Source: Rhodopirellula sp.
GTDB taxonomy: Bacteria > Planctomycetota > Planctomycetia > Pirellulales > Pirellulaceae
Assembly (NCBI GenBank): GCA_024644085.1
Contig: JAHELS010000017.1
Coordinates: 1-52,890, forward strand
Direction: 5' to 3'
DNA: 52,890 nt
A program made the translations under genes and the position numbers. The notes under the pieces are model-generated. The model saw nothing but the letters and a program-made list of their open reading frames with translations, did no database searches and was not told the DNA's origin. This document shows, one piece after another, positions 9,950 through 19,021 of the stretch (position 1 is the first letter of the stretch; every line of letters begins with the position of its first letter).

Positions 9950-10887
9950 GTTTGCAATCCGCTAGCGAGTGGGCCGTCGAGGTCGAGGGATTGAGTCGTT
10001 CGTTTCGCGGCAACGCGGCGCTGGTCGACGTCAATTTGCAAATCCCGGTGGGATCGATCTTTGGTCTGGTGGGGCTCAACGGTGCTGGAAAGACAACTCT
10101 GATCCGACATTTGACCGGTTCTTACCGGGCCCAGACCGGACGCGTCACGGTGCTTGGCGACGACCCCGTTCGCAATCCCGAGGGGATATTGAAGCGGGTC
10201 GGCTACTTGACCGAGGAAGATTCGCTGCCGAAGTGGATGCGTGTTGGCGATCTGATCGACTTCATGCGCGCGATTTATCCGACATGGGACGACAGCTACG
10301 CCGGCGAGCTTCGCGAGATGTTTTCGCTCAGCCGCGCCTCTCGCCTGAGCTCTCTTTCCAAGGGACAACGTGCCAGGGCGGGATTGCTGGTCGCGATCGC
10401 GTATCGCCCCGCGTTGTTGTTACTTGACGAACCGAGCAGCGGTCTCGATCCGATCGCGCGAAGCGACATCCTCGAAGCGATCATCCGCACAATCAGCGAG
10501 GATGGTCGGACCGTATTGTTTTCGAGTCACCTCCTGGACGAAGTCGATCGGGTCTGTGACAGCGTTGCGCTGATGCACGAGGGGCGGATCATCGAATCAC
10601 TGCACACCGAGCAGCTTGAAACACGATACGCCGAAATCCTGTGCCGAAACGATTCGCCCTGGGATTCACCGCCAGGTATCCCGGGTACATTCGGTTGGCG
10701 TCAGAAGGGAAAAGAGTGGTCAGTCGTCGTCGATACCAAAGCGTTTGATGAACAATCGCTGCCCTCCGCATGCGTGGTTGTCGAGCGGCGCGACATCACG
10801 CTCGAAAGGTGGTTCGGCGCTCGCGCGGGTCAAGCTGGCGGCGACGCGGTCGCCACTGAGGCGGGGAAGGTGATTGCTGATGCCTGA
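9946..10887 (+). CDS. ABC transporter ATP-binding protein
   Basis: 313-residue ATPase subunit. Walker A GLNGAGKT (43-50), signature LSKGQ (about 137-141), Walker B ALLLLDEP with the catalytic Glu (156-163), D-loop SGLDP and H-loop His195 (SSHLLDE) are all present. The usual Q-loop glutamine is not evident in VGYLTEEDSLP, a feature seen in some YtrB-like exporters. A C-terminal extension after residue 215 has no recognised motif. It overlaps both neighbours and should pair with the permease encoded next. Substrate unknown; envelope stress or peptide export is possible by analogy with ytr operons. Confidence 0.92.
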   Translation: MSLQSASEWAVEVEGLSRSFRGNAALVDVNLQIPVGSIFGLVGLNGAGKTTLIRHLTGSYRAQTGRVTVLGDDPVRNPEGILKRVGYLTEEDSLPKWMRVGDLIDFMRAIYPTWDDSYAGELREMFSLSRASRLSSLSKGQRARAGLLVAIAYRPALLLLDEPSSGLDPIARSDILEAIIRTISEDGRTVLFSSHLLDEVDRVCDSVALMHEGRIIESLHTEQLETRYAEILCRNDSPWDSPPGIPGTFGWRQKGKEWSVVVDTKAFDEQSLPSACVVVERRDITLERWFGARAGQAGGDAVATEAGKVIADA

Positions 10888-12556
10888 AACGATGGCACTG
10901 CTGCGTCTGTCGTGGAAGCGCAACCGCGCGTTGGCTGCGGGCATGGCGATCGCAACACTGGTGGGCATACTCGTGGCAATCGCTTCGGGCCCGCTCGAGG
11001 TCGGATCGCTGCGGGGAAAGATCGCAATTTATGCCTTGATCTGCACAATGTTGCCGGCGGCGCTTTCGAGCATCGTGCTGTTCGACTACAGCAACGAGGG
11101 CAATCTGAACATGTCCGAGAGCGGATGCAGTCACTGGCTGCTTCGAATGCCGGTTCACTCGTGGAAGATCGCGGCGGTTCCGGTCGTGCTCAAGACGATT
11201 TGGATCACCGTATTGTGGATGCTATTCGTATTCATCGCTCGGTATCTTGGATCCGATGAGGCGATACCGCTATTCGCGCCGAGCGTCATGTTTTCCGCGG
11301 CCGCGATTTCGATGCTGGTCCTCGCGTGGCAGCCATTCCGATCCGGGTGGCACCGAATCGCGGCGCTCATTGTCGCCGCGTTGGCGATCTACGGCTGCTC
11401 CGCTTTGGTGCTGGTGGCGCCTTTTATCAACCAGGTGGCATGGCGTCCAATCGCCGTGTGGACGTCGCGAATCGGCGTCGTGTTGCTTTACAGCTTCGTT
11501 GTATGGTTGCTGATTCGATCGGTACACACAGCCCGAACGAACGTAACGGGCTTGGTTCCCTTGCGCGCCAGGAATCCGTTTTTTGGGATCACGAGTGCTG
11601 ACAACGCGCCGGAGCGTAGGTTCCGCAGTCCTCGTCACGCACTCATCTTCCACGATTTGCTACAGCAACGCGGTTGGATGCGCAACACGTTCATCCTCGG
11701 CGTGATTCCCGCGATTGTGATCATCACGCTGTTCGTTCCGCTGGGAATCCCGACCGTTGTCCTTACCCTGATTCTGTTTGGTTATCTCGCCGGGATTGCG
11801 ATCTCCCGTATGGGAGCCACGGGGGAAGCGGTGCTGTCGGTTCCTTCCTATTTGGCCGCGAGCCCTTTGAGCAGCGCCGCAATCGCGTGGACGCGATTCG
11901 CATTTCCCATGTTGTTGGCGGCTTTGGTTTATTCGTTTGTCTTGTTACCGATCGCTGGACTGGCATGCTGGCCATCGAACCGGGCGACGTGGAATCAATG
12001 GGCTGCGGAACTTGCGCGACAAATCGGATCCAGCGAGACATTCTGGGTCGGTGCGGGATGGACCGCTGCGATTGTGATCGCCGCTGGCGTTTTCATGCTT
12101 GGTCGAGTGGCGACATGTTTCTGGTTTGCGATGTCGGGACGACCGTGGCTTACCGTCGTGATGTCGATCGTACTGGGACTTTCCGTGTTGGTACCGCTCG
12201 GAGTTCTGATTCGGTGGTTTATACTGCAGCCAGATTTTGAATCGACGCGAGCCTCCGCAATGGAGTACGCCGCATGGATTCCGTGGATCGTCGCCGCGTT
12301 GTTGATAGCCAAAGGGGTAGCCAGCCTTGCGGCCATTTTCACAGTCTCGGCGAAACGACTTGCCGGCCCCGGTGATCAGATCAAAGTAATCTTGATTTGG
12401 GCGATGATTACACTCGGTGTTTCCGCGTCGTTGGCCATGCTGGTTCCTGATCCGCGAGTCACCTTTCTCTGGTGCCTCGGGTTCGCCGCTTTGTCCATTC
12501 CGCTTTCACGCGTGATCATCCTGCCGCTCATGGTCGACTGGTCCCGCCATCGATAG
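10880..12556 (+). CDS. ABC transporter permease
   Basis: About 558 residues with roughly a dozen hydrophobic segments, for example near residues 20-40, 52-68, 105-125, 135-155 and 165-185, and further groups in the second half. The ATG at 10880 is preferred to a TTG at 10874, since GGGGAAGG lies at 10862-10870; it overlaps the ATPase stop by eight bases. It forms the membrane part of the exporter controlled by the GntR gene. Its last 51 bases overlap the 3' end of the convergent transporter gene on the other strand. Confidence 0.85.
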   Translation: MPETMALLRLSWKRNRALAAGMAIATLVGILVAIASGPLEVGSLRGKIAIYALICTMLPAALSSIVLFDYSNEGNLNMSESGCSHWLLRMPVHSWKIAAVPVVLKTIWITVLWMLFVFIARYLGSDEAIPLFAPSVMFSAAAISMLVLAWQPFRSGWHRIAALIVAALAIYGCSALVLVAPFINQVAWRPIAVWTSRIGVVLLYSFVVWLLIRSVHTARTNVTGLVPLRARNPFFGITSADNAPERRFRSPRHALIFHDLLQQRGWMRNTFILGVIPAIVIITLFVPLGIPTVVLTLILFGYLAGIAISRMGATGEAVLSVPSYLAASPLSSAAIAWTRFAFPMLLAALVYSFVLLPIAGLACWPSNRATWNQWAAELARQIGSSETFWVGAGWTAAIVIAAGVFMLGRVATCFWFAMSGRPWLTVVMSIVLGLSVLVPLGVLIRWFILQPDFESTRASAMEYAAWIPWIVAALLIAKGVASLAAIFTVSAKRLAGPGDQIKVILIWAMITLGVSASLAMLVPDPRVTFLWCLGFAALSIPLSRVIILPLMVDWSRHR

Positions 12557-13867
12557 TGTGGCGAGCCGACGCTGGCGCCGACCGAGATTCCACGCGACGA
12601 GCGCCCAGATCGCGGTCACTGGCAGCGCAAGCAAATTGATTTGCGTCAAACTTACCTGCAACCCCCGCAACGATCCGAATATCTGGCCCGACAAAGCATC
12701 GCCGCCTCGAAGCACGACGGTATCGATGAAGCTCTTCGATTTGTACTTGTCCTCGCGGCTGACGACGGTGAACAGAACCTCCCGCGCCGGGACGGCAATT
12801 CCATATCCCGCCGCCCGCGCGGCGATCACGGTCACCACGAGCACCGAAAGCGATTGATAGGCTGCGAGCGATGCGAATCCGATGGCGTAGACGATTGGCA
12901 AGATGACCAGTGCCGCTCCAACGCCGAGTCGCCGCAGAATTACACTGGATAGCCCCACCTGGACGACCAGCGTCAGCAGCTGTGTCCCCAGATCGAGATA
13001 AGCGAATAGCTTTGTCTTTGATTCGTCGTCGGCGATCGACGCTTTCACGATCTCGGCCTGCTCGAAATACAGTTGCGTTCCGCAAGCCTGGACGAAGAAC
13101 AGGAACAAGCAAATCGACGCGAGGTAGGGCGACTTGATCACGTGCGTGATACCGGTCATCAACCCGCCCCCGGTCGGCTTGTCACCGGATTGATCTTGAT
13201 GGATTCGCCCGCCGGGGTCGGCGTGCTGAAGCGAGCCGGCCTGACGATCCAAACGCCACGCACACCATAAACCTGCTTCGATGACCGCAATCGGCAAGAG
13301 CAACAGCGTGCCGGTCGACAAGTGTTCTGCGATCTGGCTGGTTATCAACGAGCCGGTGATCGCACCTGCGGTTCCACCCGCGGCGATCAAACCGAACAAC
13401 CGCTTGCCCTGGCTACTGCTGAATAGATCCGCGAGCACACTCCAGAACACACTCGTCGCGAACAACCCGAATACGCTGATCCATACGAACAGAATCCTTG
13501 CTGTCCACGCTTGAACCAACTGCGATTCGATTCGCATCAGCATCCAGAAGCCGAGCAGGCAGAACGCAAAAAAGTGGTACACCACGCGAACGAGCCAGCG
13601 GCGAGGCAGTCGTGCCACCAGCGCTGAATAGAGCGGCACCGCCACGATCATTGCGAAGAATGACGCCAGAAAAAGCCGCTGCAGCTCGGCGGTTCCAACA
13701 ATACTGCCCATCGTTTCACGGACCGGGCGAACGATGAAGTATCCCAGCAGGATGCAGAACAGCCAGACAAAGGCGTACGCAACGCCGCGGCGTTCCTCTT
13801 GCATCACGCGCGACCACCACCGGTTTGAGTGAGCGTCTTCGCTGAAGCTCTCGGAGGATGGATTCAA
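12506..13867 (-). CDS. MFS-fold transporter, Npt1/Npt2-like
   Basis: 453 residues with about 11-12 hydrophobic segments. The first helix ends in YFIVRPVRETMG (43-54), similar to the RPxRDxMG motif of NTP/NDP-exchange-like MFS proteins found in many free-living bacteria. Hydrophilic loop at about 212-235. The substrate cannot be told from sequence; true ATP/ADP exchange is unlikely to be provable here. It is the last gene of a minus-strand unit with the PPIase (13 bases apart). Its 3' end overlaps the ABC permease gene tail-to-tail. Confidence 0.75.
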   Translation of the reverse strand: MNPSSESFSEDAHSNRWWSRVMQEERRGVAYAFVWLFCILLGYFIVRPVRETMGSIVGTAELQRLFLASFFAMIVAVPLYSALVARLPRRWLVRVVYHFFAFCLLGFWMLMRIESQLVQAWTARILFVWISVFGLFATSVFWSVLADLFSSSQGKRLFGLIAAGGTAGAITGSLITSQIAEHLSTGTLLLLPIAVIEAGLWCAWRLDRQAGSLQHADPGGRIHQDQSGDKPTGGGLMTGITHVIKSPYLASICLFLFFVQACGTQLYFEQAEIVKASIADDESKTKLFAYLDLGTQLLTLVVQVGLSSVILRRLGVGAALVILPIVYAIGFASLAAYQSLSVLVVTVIAARAAGYGIAVPAREVLFTVVSREDKYKSKSFIDTVVLRGGDALSGQIFGSLRGLQVSLTQINLLALPVTAIWALVAWNLGRRQRRLATLSMAGPVDHERQDDHA

Positions 13868-13880
13868 TGCAGAATTCGCG

Positions 13881-14864
13881 CTACTGGGGAATCAATTGAA
13901 CCGAGGGCGGGGGACGAAGTGCGTCGACGAACCAGGCCACTTTGGCATCACGTTGGGCCGCCACCAGGGCATCGAACAGTGCATTGGCGGCGTCCCTTTG
14001 CAACTGCGCACGATCGGTCAGGTCGTCGAATGTCAGGTCGCCCGCCTGCGACCGGTGAACGTACAAAAGATGCAGGCCGAGAGGACTCCTCACAACGTCG
14101 CTGATTTGACCATCTCCGGTTTGACGCACCATGGCCATCACGCTACTCGGCAAATCGCCATCCTTTTCGACCCAACCGACCATCCCGCCCTCGCCGGCCG
14201 AGGGCGAATCACTGTGCAAGCGCGCCGCTTCGGCGAAGGCGACCGATGCATCGTCCGCTGCCCGCAGCTCGTCGGCCACTTGCGACAGGTTTTCTTGCGC
14301 AGCTGAGATAGATTCGGCGTCAGCGTCATCCATCTTCAAGAAAATCTGAGAAACCTCCCATCGTTTTCCGGCATAGCGATCACGGTCGCGTTCAAAGAAT
14401 CGACGCAGATTCGTCTCGGTCAAACGGCTCTTCAGGTATTGGGCCCACGCGGTCCGCCACGCGATGTCGGCGGTCAGTGATTTCTCGTCCGACATCCGGG
14501 CACGAGCTTGCTGATCGAGACTGCTTCCCCGGCGACGAGCTTCGGCGTCGTATGCCTCGACCTGACGGCGAATCATCGCATCCAGGGCGTCCCCACCCTG
14601 TTCGCGCAGCGATTTCATGGCCAGATGCCGTCGAACAAGCAGCGCCGCGGTCGCCTGCTGGACCTCAATCCCAAGTCGATCGAGATCACGGACCTTGAGG
14701 CGTTCGGTCAGGATCAAATTCAATTCGCCGAGAAAAATCGGTGCGCCGTCGATGGCTGCGATCGGATCGTCGGGGCCGAGCTTATCCTCAGCAAGAACGT
14801 GTCCGTGACACAACACCGCACTCAGTGCGCAGATCGCCAGTAGAGACCGGGAAAGGTGGTTCAC
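13881..14864 (-). CDS. Parvulin-type peptidylprolyl isomerase (SurA/PpiC-like)
   Basis: 327 residues. An N-terminal signal peptide (about 1-25, ending HGHVLA) suggests a periplasmic location. A SurA-like helical N-domain is followed by a PpiC rotamase domain at about 168-271, with WEVSQIFLKM, HSDSPSAGEGGMVGWV and SPLGLHLLYVH. Such proteins assist folding of exported and outer-membrane proteins. The start is GTG at 14864, overlapping the upstream stop (GTGA), so it is coupled to the preceding hypothetical gene. Confidence 0.88.
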   Translation of the reverse strand: MNHLSRSLLAICALSAVLCHGHVLAEDKLGPDDPIAAIDGAPIFLGELNLILTERLKVRDLDRLGIEVQQATAALLVRRHLAMKSLREQGGDALDAMIRRQVEAYDAEARRRGSSLDQQARARMSDEKSLTADIAWRTAWAQYLKSRLTETNLRRFFERDRDRYAGKRWEVSQIFLKMDDADAESISAAQENLSQVADELRAADDASVAFAEAARLHSDSPSAGEGGMVGWVEKDGDLPSSVMAMVRQTGDGQISDVVRSPLGLHLLYVHRSQAGDLTFDDLTDRAQLQRDAANALFDALVAAQRDAKVAWFVDALRPPPSVQLIPQ

Positions 14865-16183
14865 GGCAGCGGAATATCCTGGATCACGAACGAAACTTCG
14901 TTGGGGACGACGGCGGTCGGCGACTGATAAACGAAAGTTGATTCGGCGATTGCCTCACCAAGGTCGAAGAGATAACCGATGCCCACACCCGTCTCGGTCT
15001 GGCGATACACCTCGTAACCGAGATGATCGGCGCGAGATCCGTCTTTACGCCGCACGTAAACGTCATTCTCGAAAATCCAATGTCGATGACTCTCGAGTGA
15101 ACGATCGGCGTCCTTGAGTTCAACACCAAGCCGAATCTCGTGAAGCGGCCCGTTCTTGCGAATTGTCTCGATCTCCGCTGTCATCGCATCAATCGTGTCC
15201 TTTGCATTTGGTTTTGCGAGCGCCAATTCGAACGTCTGCACTTTGCCCGGCAACAGGGCTCGGATGATCCCCGACAACGAATCAATCTTGCCGGGCTGGC
15301 CCGCAGGCAGCTGCATCGGCAGATAGAACTCGCTGAAGGCAATGTCGCTATTGGTCGCGACGTCGATCGTGTCGCCCGATTCCTGCGGCAGCAATTCGGC
15401 TTCGTCATCCAACCGGCCGGACAATTGCGCGACCGGAATCGTCAAGCCGATGGGGGTCAGCCGTGGTTCCCAACTGATTTCGACGCTCACGTTCAATCCG
15501 CTCAACCCCGGTTGATTCAGCACGCGGCGTGAAGTCACTGACGTCGGCTCGATCCGGTAAACACCGGCGTATGCGGCCGAGTCGACACGCGAGGGCCGCT
15601 CCGGATTCCGCGCGACCAACTGCAATGTGCCCTCATCTCCTCCGTAAAAGTTGATATCCAAGCCAGCCTGGTCCAGCACCAGGTCCACGGCGTGCCAGAA
15701 AGTGAGCGGCGCCTCGACCGGTGAGATTGGCAGCGACTGGTCGCCATCATGCTCAAACTCGATCCCACTGTCCCGGCTGATTGCCTCGAGCGCTTCGCCC
15801 AACGTACCGACTTTATCCAAGCGGATGCTGATCGAACCTGATCGTGTCTCACTCTCGGTGCGCATGTCCTTCAACGCTTTTCGAATCCGGTTCAGACGCT
15901 CAGCAGCCTCCACGGAGACACCCGCCACCGATTCGGGCAAAAACTGCAACGCTTCGGGACCAGCCTCGATCAGGGATTTCTCCGCGGCCTTTCTTGTCGC
16001 CAGACTCGGAGCATCCAATTCGTCGACCCACTCGAGGACATCCGATTTGAGATCATCGACGGCGGACGTGCGCGGCGCGTCCTGGGCATCCACCGACCCG
16101 GTCAGAGCGCTGATCAATATGCAGATCAACGCGCCGCAGCAAACCGCGATGGGGGTCGAAGGTGTCAGATGTTGGGATCGCAT
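14861..16183 (-). CDS. Secreted hypothetical protein (planctomycete type)
   Basis: About 440 residues from ATG 16183, which opens a signal peptide (IAVCCGALICILISALTGSVDA). A longer frame from 16225 adds only a non-signal leader. Residues 90-170 (LDKVGTLGEALEAISRDSG, then TFWHAVDLVLDQAGLDINFY) resemble the short STN/secretin N-domain-type fold often found in planctomycete secreted proteins. The C-terminal half is a beta-rich region of unknown function. First gene of the unit with the PPIase and MFS-like genes; the link may be envelope biogenesis, which is inference only. Confidence 0.75.
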   Translation of the reverse strand: MRSQHLTPSTPIAVCCGALICILISALTGSVDAQDAPRTSAVDDLKSDVLEWVDELDAPSLATRKAAEKSLIEAGPEALQFLPESVAGVSVEAAERLNRIRKALKDMRTESETRSGSISIRLDKVGTLGEALEAISRDSGIEFEHDGDQSLPISPVEAPLTFWHAVDLVLDQAGLDINFYGGDEGTLQLVARNPERPSRVDSAAYAGVYRIEPTSVTSRRVLNQPGLSGLNVSVEISWEPRLTPIGLTIPVAQLSGRLDDEAELLPQESGDTIDVATNSDIAFSEFYLPMQLPAGQPGKIDSLSGIIRALLPGKVQTFELALAKPNAKDTIDAMTAEIETIRKNGPLHEIRLGVELKDADRSLESHRHWIFENDVYVRRKDGSRADHLGYEVYRQTETGVGIGYLFDLGEAIAESTFVYQSPTAVVPNEVSFVIQDIPLP

Positions 16184-16342
16184 AATCGTTATTGTCCTCA
16201 CCAACGGAAAAGATACTTGGCTCAAGGCGCGCGTTGCAGGCGATTACCGACCGGGTGTCAACCGGCGACGGTTCTCGCTCTCGGATTCTAACCTAGCCTT
16301 TGGTGACCGTCGTAAGTGAAGCCGACAATCTGGATTGAATTC

Positions 16343-17434
16343 ATGATGCCACCTGCCCGCAAAGTCGTCCTCCTCACCGCCTGTTTCCTGCTGCTTGCCG
16401 TCGAATCCGACCGCCCGACCGCAGCACAGAATCCCGCCATGATCGAATTTTTTGCCAGCGGAAAGCTGCAAAAAGGTTTGCCGTTGGTCGAATTGGCCCA
16501 CGAAATGATCGTGATCGGTCGCGACGGTTGGATGCATTCGCTTGACCCGCGAAAACCGAACACCAGAATCCGATCGACCCAGGAGCGATTCGAGCCGGTT
16601 TCGGCCACTGAATTACGAAACGAGCTGAGAGCGGAATTTGGAAAGGAATTTGAAGTACGCGCGACCAATCATTTTCTGGTCGTCCAACCACGGAGTCGCG
16701 GAAACCGTTGGCCCAACATGTTCGAACAATCTCACCGCTCATTTACCGACTACATGCGCAAACGCGGGGTCACGGTTCGCCAGGGACGGTTTCCAATGGT
16801 CGCGGTCGTGTTGCCGGACGAACAAGCGATGCAGGCGGAATTCCGAAAACTTGGTATCGATGTTTCGCGAGTTTCCGGCCTGTATTCAGGAAACAGCAAC
16901 CGCGTGATGACGCATGACGGAGGAAGATCGTCCTACATCGCCGCGACGGTGCGACACGAAGCGGCCCATCAATCGGCATTCAATTCGGGGGTGCACAGCC
17001 GCGTCAACGACACACCGCGATGGATCACCGAAGGCATCGGGCAAATGTTCGAGCCGTCGGCCATGACCAACCCCCGCGGCGCCACCCGGCTTGCCGACCG
17101 AATCAACCGGGACAGCCTCGGCTTTATCGAGTCAACGTACAAACACCGAAACGACATTCGATTCAGCGAAACCGTGATGCAATTGATCAGTGACGACACG
17201 ATGTTCGAGAATCAGAACCAGATCGACGAGGCTTACGCTGTATCGTGGGCAATGATGTTCTATCTTGCCGAGCGGCAGCCCAAAGCGTTCGCAAAACTGC
17301 TCAACCACACCGCCGCGCGACCCCCGTTCCAGGACTACACGCGCCGCGACCGCGTGCGCGACTTCGAGCGAATCGTTGGCGTGGAGACGTTCGAATTCAG
17401 CAAACGAGTCAGCTGGTTTCTGCAGTCGATCTAG
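16343..17434 (+). CDS. DUF1570 zinc-metallopeptidase-like protein, secreted
   Basis: About 363 residues. The signal peptide (KVVLLTACFLLLAVES) follows tandem ATG codons at 16343 and 16346; a GTG at 16316 is in frame but would add a hydrophilic leader. The HExxH zinc motif HEAAH (about 205-209) is followed by PRWITEGIGQMFEP, whose Glu is a likely third zinc ligand, as in gluzincin proteases. This matches DUF1570, common in Planctomycetes. A peptide substrate is not known. It is divergent from the 16.2-kb unit and convergent with the DUF1501 unit. Confidence 0.88.
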   Translation: MMPPARKVVLLTACFLLLAVESDRPTAAQNPAMIEFFASGKLQKGLPLVELAHEMIVIGRDGWMHSLDPRKPNTRIRSTQERFEPVSATELRNELRAEFGKEFEVRATNHFLVVQPRSRGNRWPNMFEQSHRSFTDYMRKRGVTVRQGRFPMVAVVLPDEQAMQAEFRKLGIDVSRVSGLYSGNSNRVMTHDGGRSSYIAATVRHEAAHQSAFNSGVHSRVNDTPRWITEGIGQMFEPSAMTNPRGATRLADRINRDSLGFIESTYKHRNDIRFSETVMQLISDDTMFENQNQIDEAYAVSWAMMFYLAERQPKAFAKLLNHTAARPPFQDYTRRDRVRDFERIVGVETFEFSKRVSWFLQSI

Positions 17435-17628
17435 TCGGCCGAATTGGATTCAACGCGGGCTCTGCGACTGAAGAAATCGATCCGCTCATCGCAGTGTTCA
17501 AACCGATCCCGCAAACTGCGAATCTGATTGGTCATCTCGTCTATTGACGAGCCGGGCTCAATACACGCAACCGTCATGCGGTCAGCGCTGGACATGAGGC
17601 GCGACATCTTTCGATACGTCTCGGGCAC
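17431..17628 (-). CDS. Possible small protein downstream of DUF1501
   Basis: A 65-codon frame whose GTG start (17628) overlaps the DUF1501 stop as TAGTG, the layout expected for coupled translation. The third codon positions are G/C-rich as in neighbouring genes. The product (starting MPETYRKMSRL) is hydrophilic and helical, without a recognised motif. It ends four bases inside the convergent DUF1570 gene. Without homologues it could still be chance. Confidence 0.4.
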   Translation of the reverse strand: MPETYRKMSRLMSSADRMTVACIEPGSSIDEMTNQIRSLRDRFEHCDERIDFFSRRARVESNSAD

Positions 17629-19019
17629 TAGGCCAACACTTCGTGGACCACGCGGCCATGTACATCGGTCAATCGAAAATCGCGCCCCGCATATCGATAG
17701 GTCAGCTGCTCATGGTCGATCCCGAGCTGATAAAGAATCGTTGCATGCAGGTCATGCATGTGCACACGATCGTGAAGGGCATAGTAGCCATAGTCATCCG
17801 TTTCGCCATGAGCATAACCCGCCTTCACGCCGCCACCGGACAAGACGACTGTGAATCCTTGCGGATTGTGATCGCGACCGTTTGTACCCTGCACCACGGG
17901 TGTCCGCCCGAACTCGCCACCCCAAACGATCAAGGTGTCGTCCCACAATCCACGGCGTTTCAGATCGCGAATCAATTCGGCGATCGGCAGATCAGTAGCC
18001 TTGGCGTTCTTGTTGTGACCCGACTGGAGATTCCCGTGTTGATCCCAAACCTGCCCGCTGCTGACGGTGATGAACCGGACGCCCGCTTCGGCAAGTCGGC
18101 GCGCGAGCAAACAGCTGCGGCCAAACGAATCGGTTTCCTTGGAATCAATTCCGTAAGCGCGCTGGGTCGCTGCTGATTCCCGCTCGAGATCGAAAATCTC
18201 CGGCGCTGCGACTCGCATGCGTGACGCCAATTCGACCGCTTCGATAGCACCTTCGATTTCCGTGTCCGGTCCGCTGGCTCGGCGATGTCGCTCGTTCATT
18301 GCTTTGACCAGATCGAATCGCGAACTGATCCGTTCGGCGGACACGGAACCACCGAGATAGGGAATTCTTCCGTCCCCAAATTTGCCGTTGCTACCCACGA
18401 CCGTCGCCTGATGCATCGCCGGCAGAAACGCCGCACCGTAATTGCGAGGTCCGCCGTGCGCGGTCGCCGGCCCGATCGCAACGTGCGCGGGTAAGTCGGG
18501 ATGTTCGCTGCCGAGGGCATAACTGATCCAGGCACCGATGCTGGGACGCACCAGATTATCGCTGCCGGTATTGATCATGCCGACGGCTTGTCCATGCGAT
18601 TGACCATGCGTGTGCATACTGCGGATCACGCACAGCGAATCAGCCTCGGATGCCATGTTTGGAAGCAGGCTGCTGACCCACAATCCGGACTCACCCCGCT
18701 GCTTGAAATCCCAGGGCCCATCCATCAATTTTGGCACGGCGTCAATATTGGGCGGCAACGCGAAGGGAAGCGGCTTGCCGTCGTCACGCTTGAGCAGCGG
18801 CTTGTAGTCGAAGGTGTCGACATGGCTGGGTCCGCCATGCATGAACAAGAAAATAACACGCCGGATGCGAGGCGGCACGTGAGGGGTCGTGATAGACGGG
18901 GCACCCCCCAGCGCGAATCGCCACGGAGCGAACGCCGATACCGCGAGCGAGCCGAGCGAAAAACTGCTGATCGCTCCAAAGTGACGCCGGGAAAGGGTTG
19001 TTTTCGCTGGTCGTAACAT
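17628..19019 (-). CDS. DUF1501 family protein (second copy)
   Basis: About 463 residues. ATG 19019 gives a Tat-type leader (LSRRHFGAISSFSLGSLAVSA) and sits two bases after the PSCyt/PSD1 stop; the longer frame from 19079 lies inside that gene. Family landmarks: [60 protein letters not shown], and the ending TDVHGRVVHEVLA, which closely parallels the first DUF1501 protein. Probably an exported partner of the upstream cytochrome protein; activity unknown. Confidence 0.9.
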   Translation of the reverse strand: MLRPAKTTLSRRHFGAISSFSLGSLAVSAFAPWRFALGGAPSITTPHVPPRIRRVIFLFMHGGPSHVDTFDYKPLLKRDDGKPLPFALPPNIDAVPKLMDGPWDFKQRGESGLWVSSLLPNMASEADSLCVIRSMHTHGQSHGQAVGMINTGSDNLVRPSIGAWISYALGSEHPDLPAHVAIGPATAHGGPRNYGAAFLPAMHQATVVGSNGKFGDGRIPYLGGSVSAERISSRFDLVKAMNERHRRASGPDTEIEGAIEAVELASRMRVAAPEIFDLERESAATQRAYGIDSKETDSFGRSCLLARRLAEAGVRFITVSSGQVWDQHGNLQSGHNKNAKATDLPIAELIRDLKRRGLWDDTLIVWGGEFGRTPVVQGTNGRDHNPQGFTVVLSGGGVKAGYAHGETDDYGYYALHDRVHMHDLHATILYQLGIDHEQLTYRYAGRDFRLTDVHGRVVHEVLA

Positions 19020-19021
19020 CG

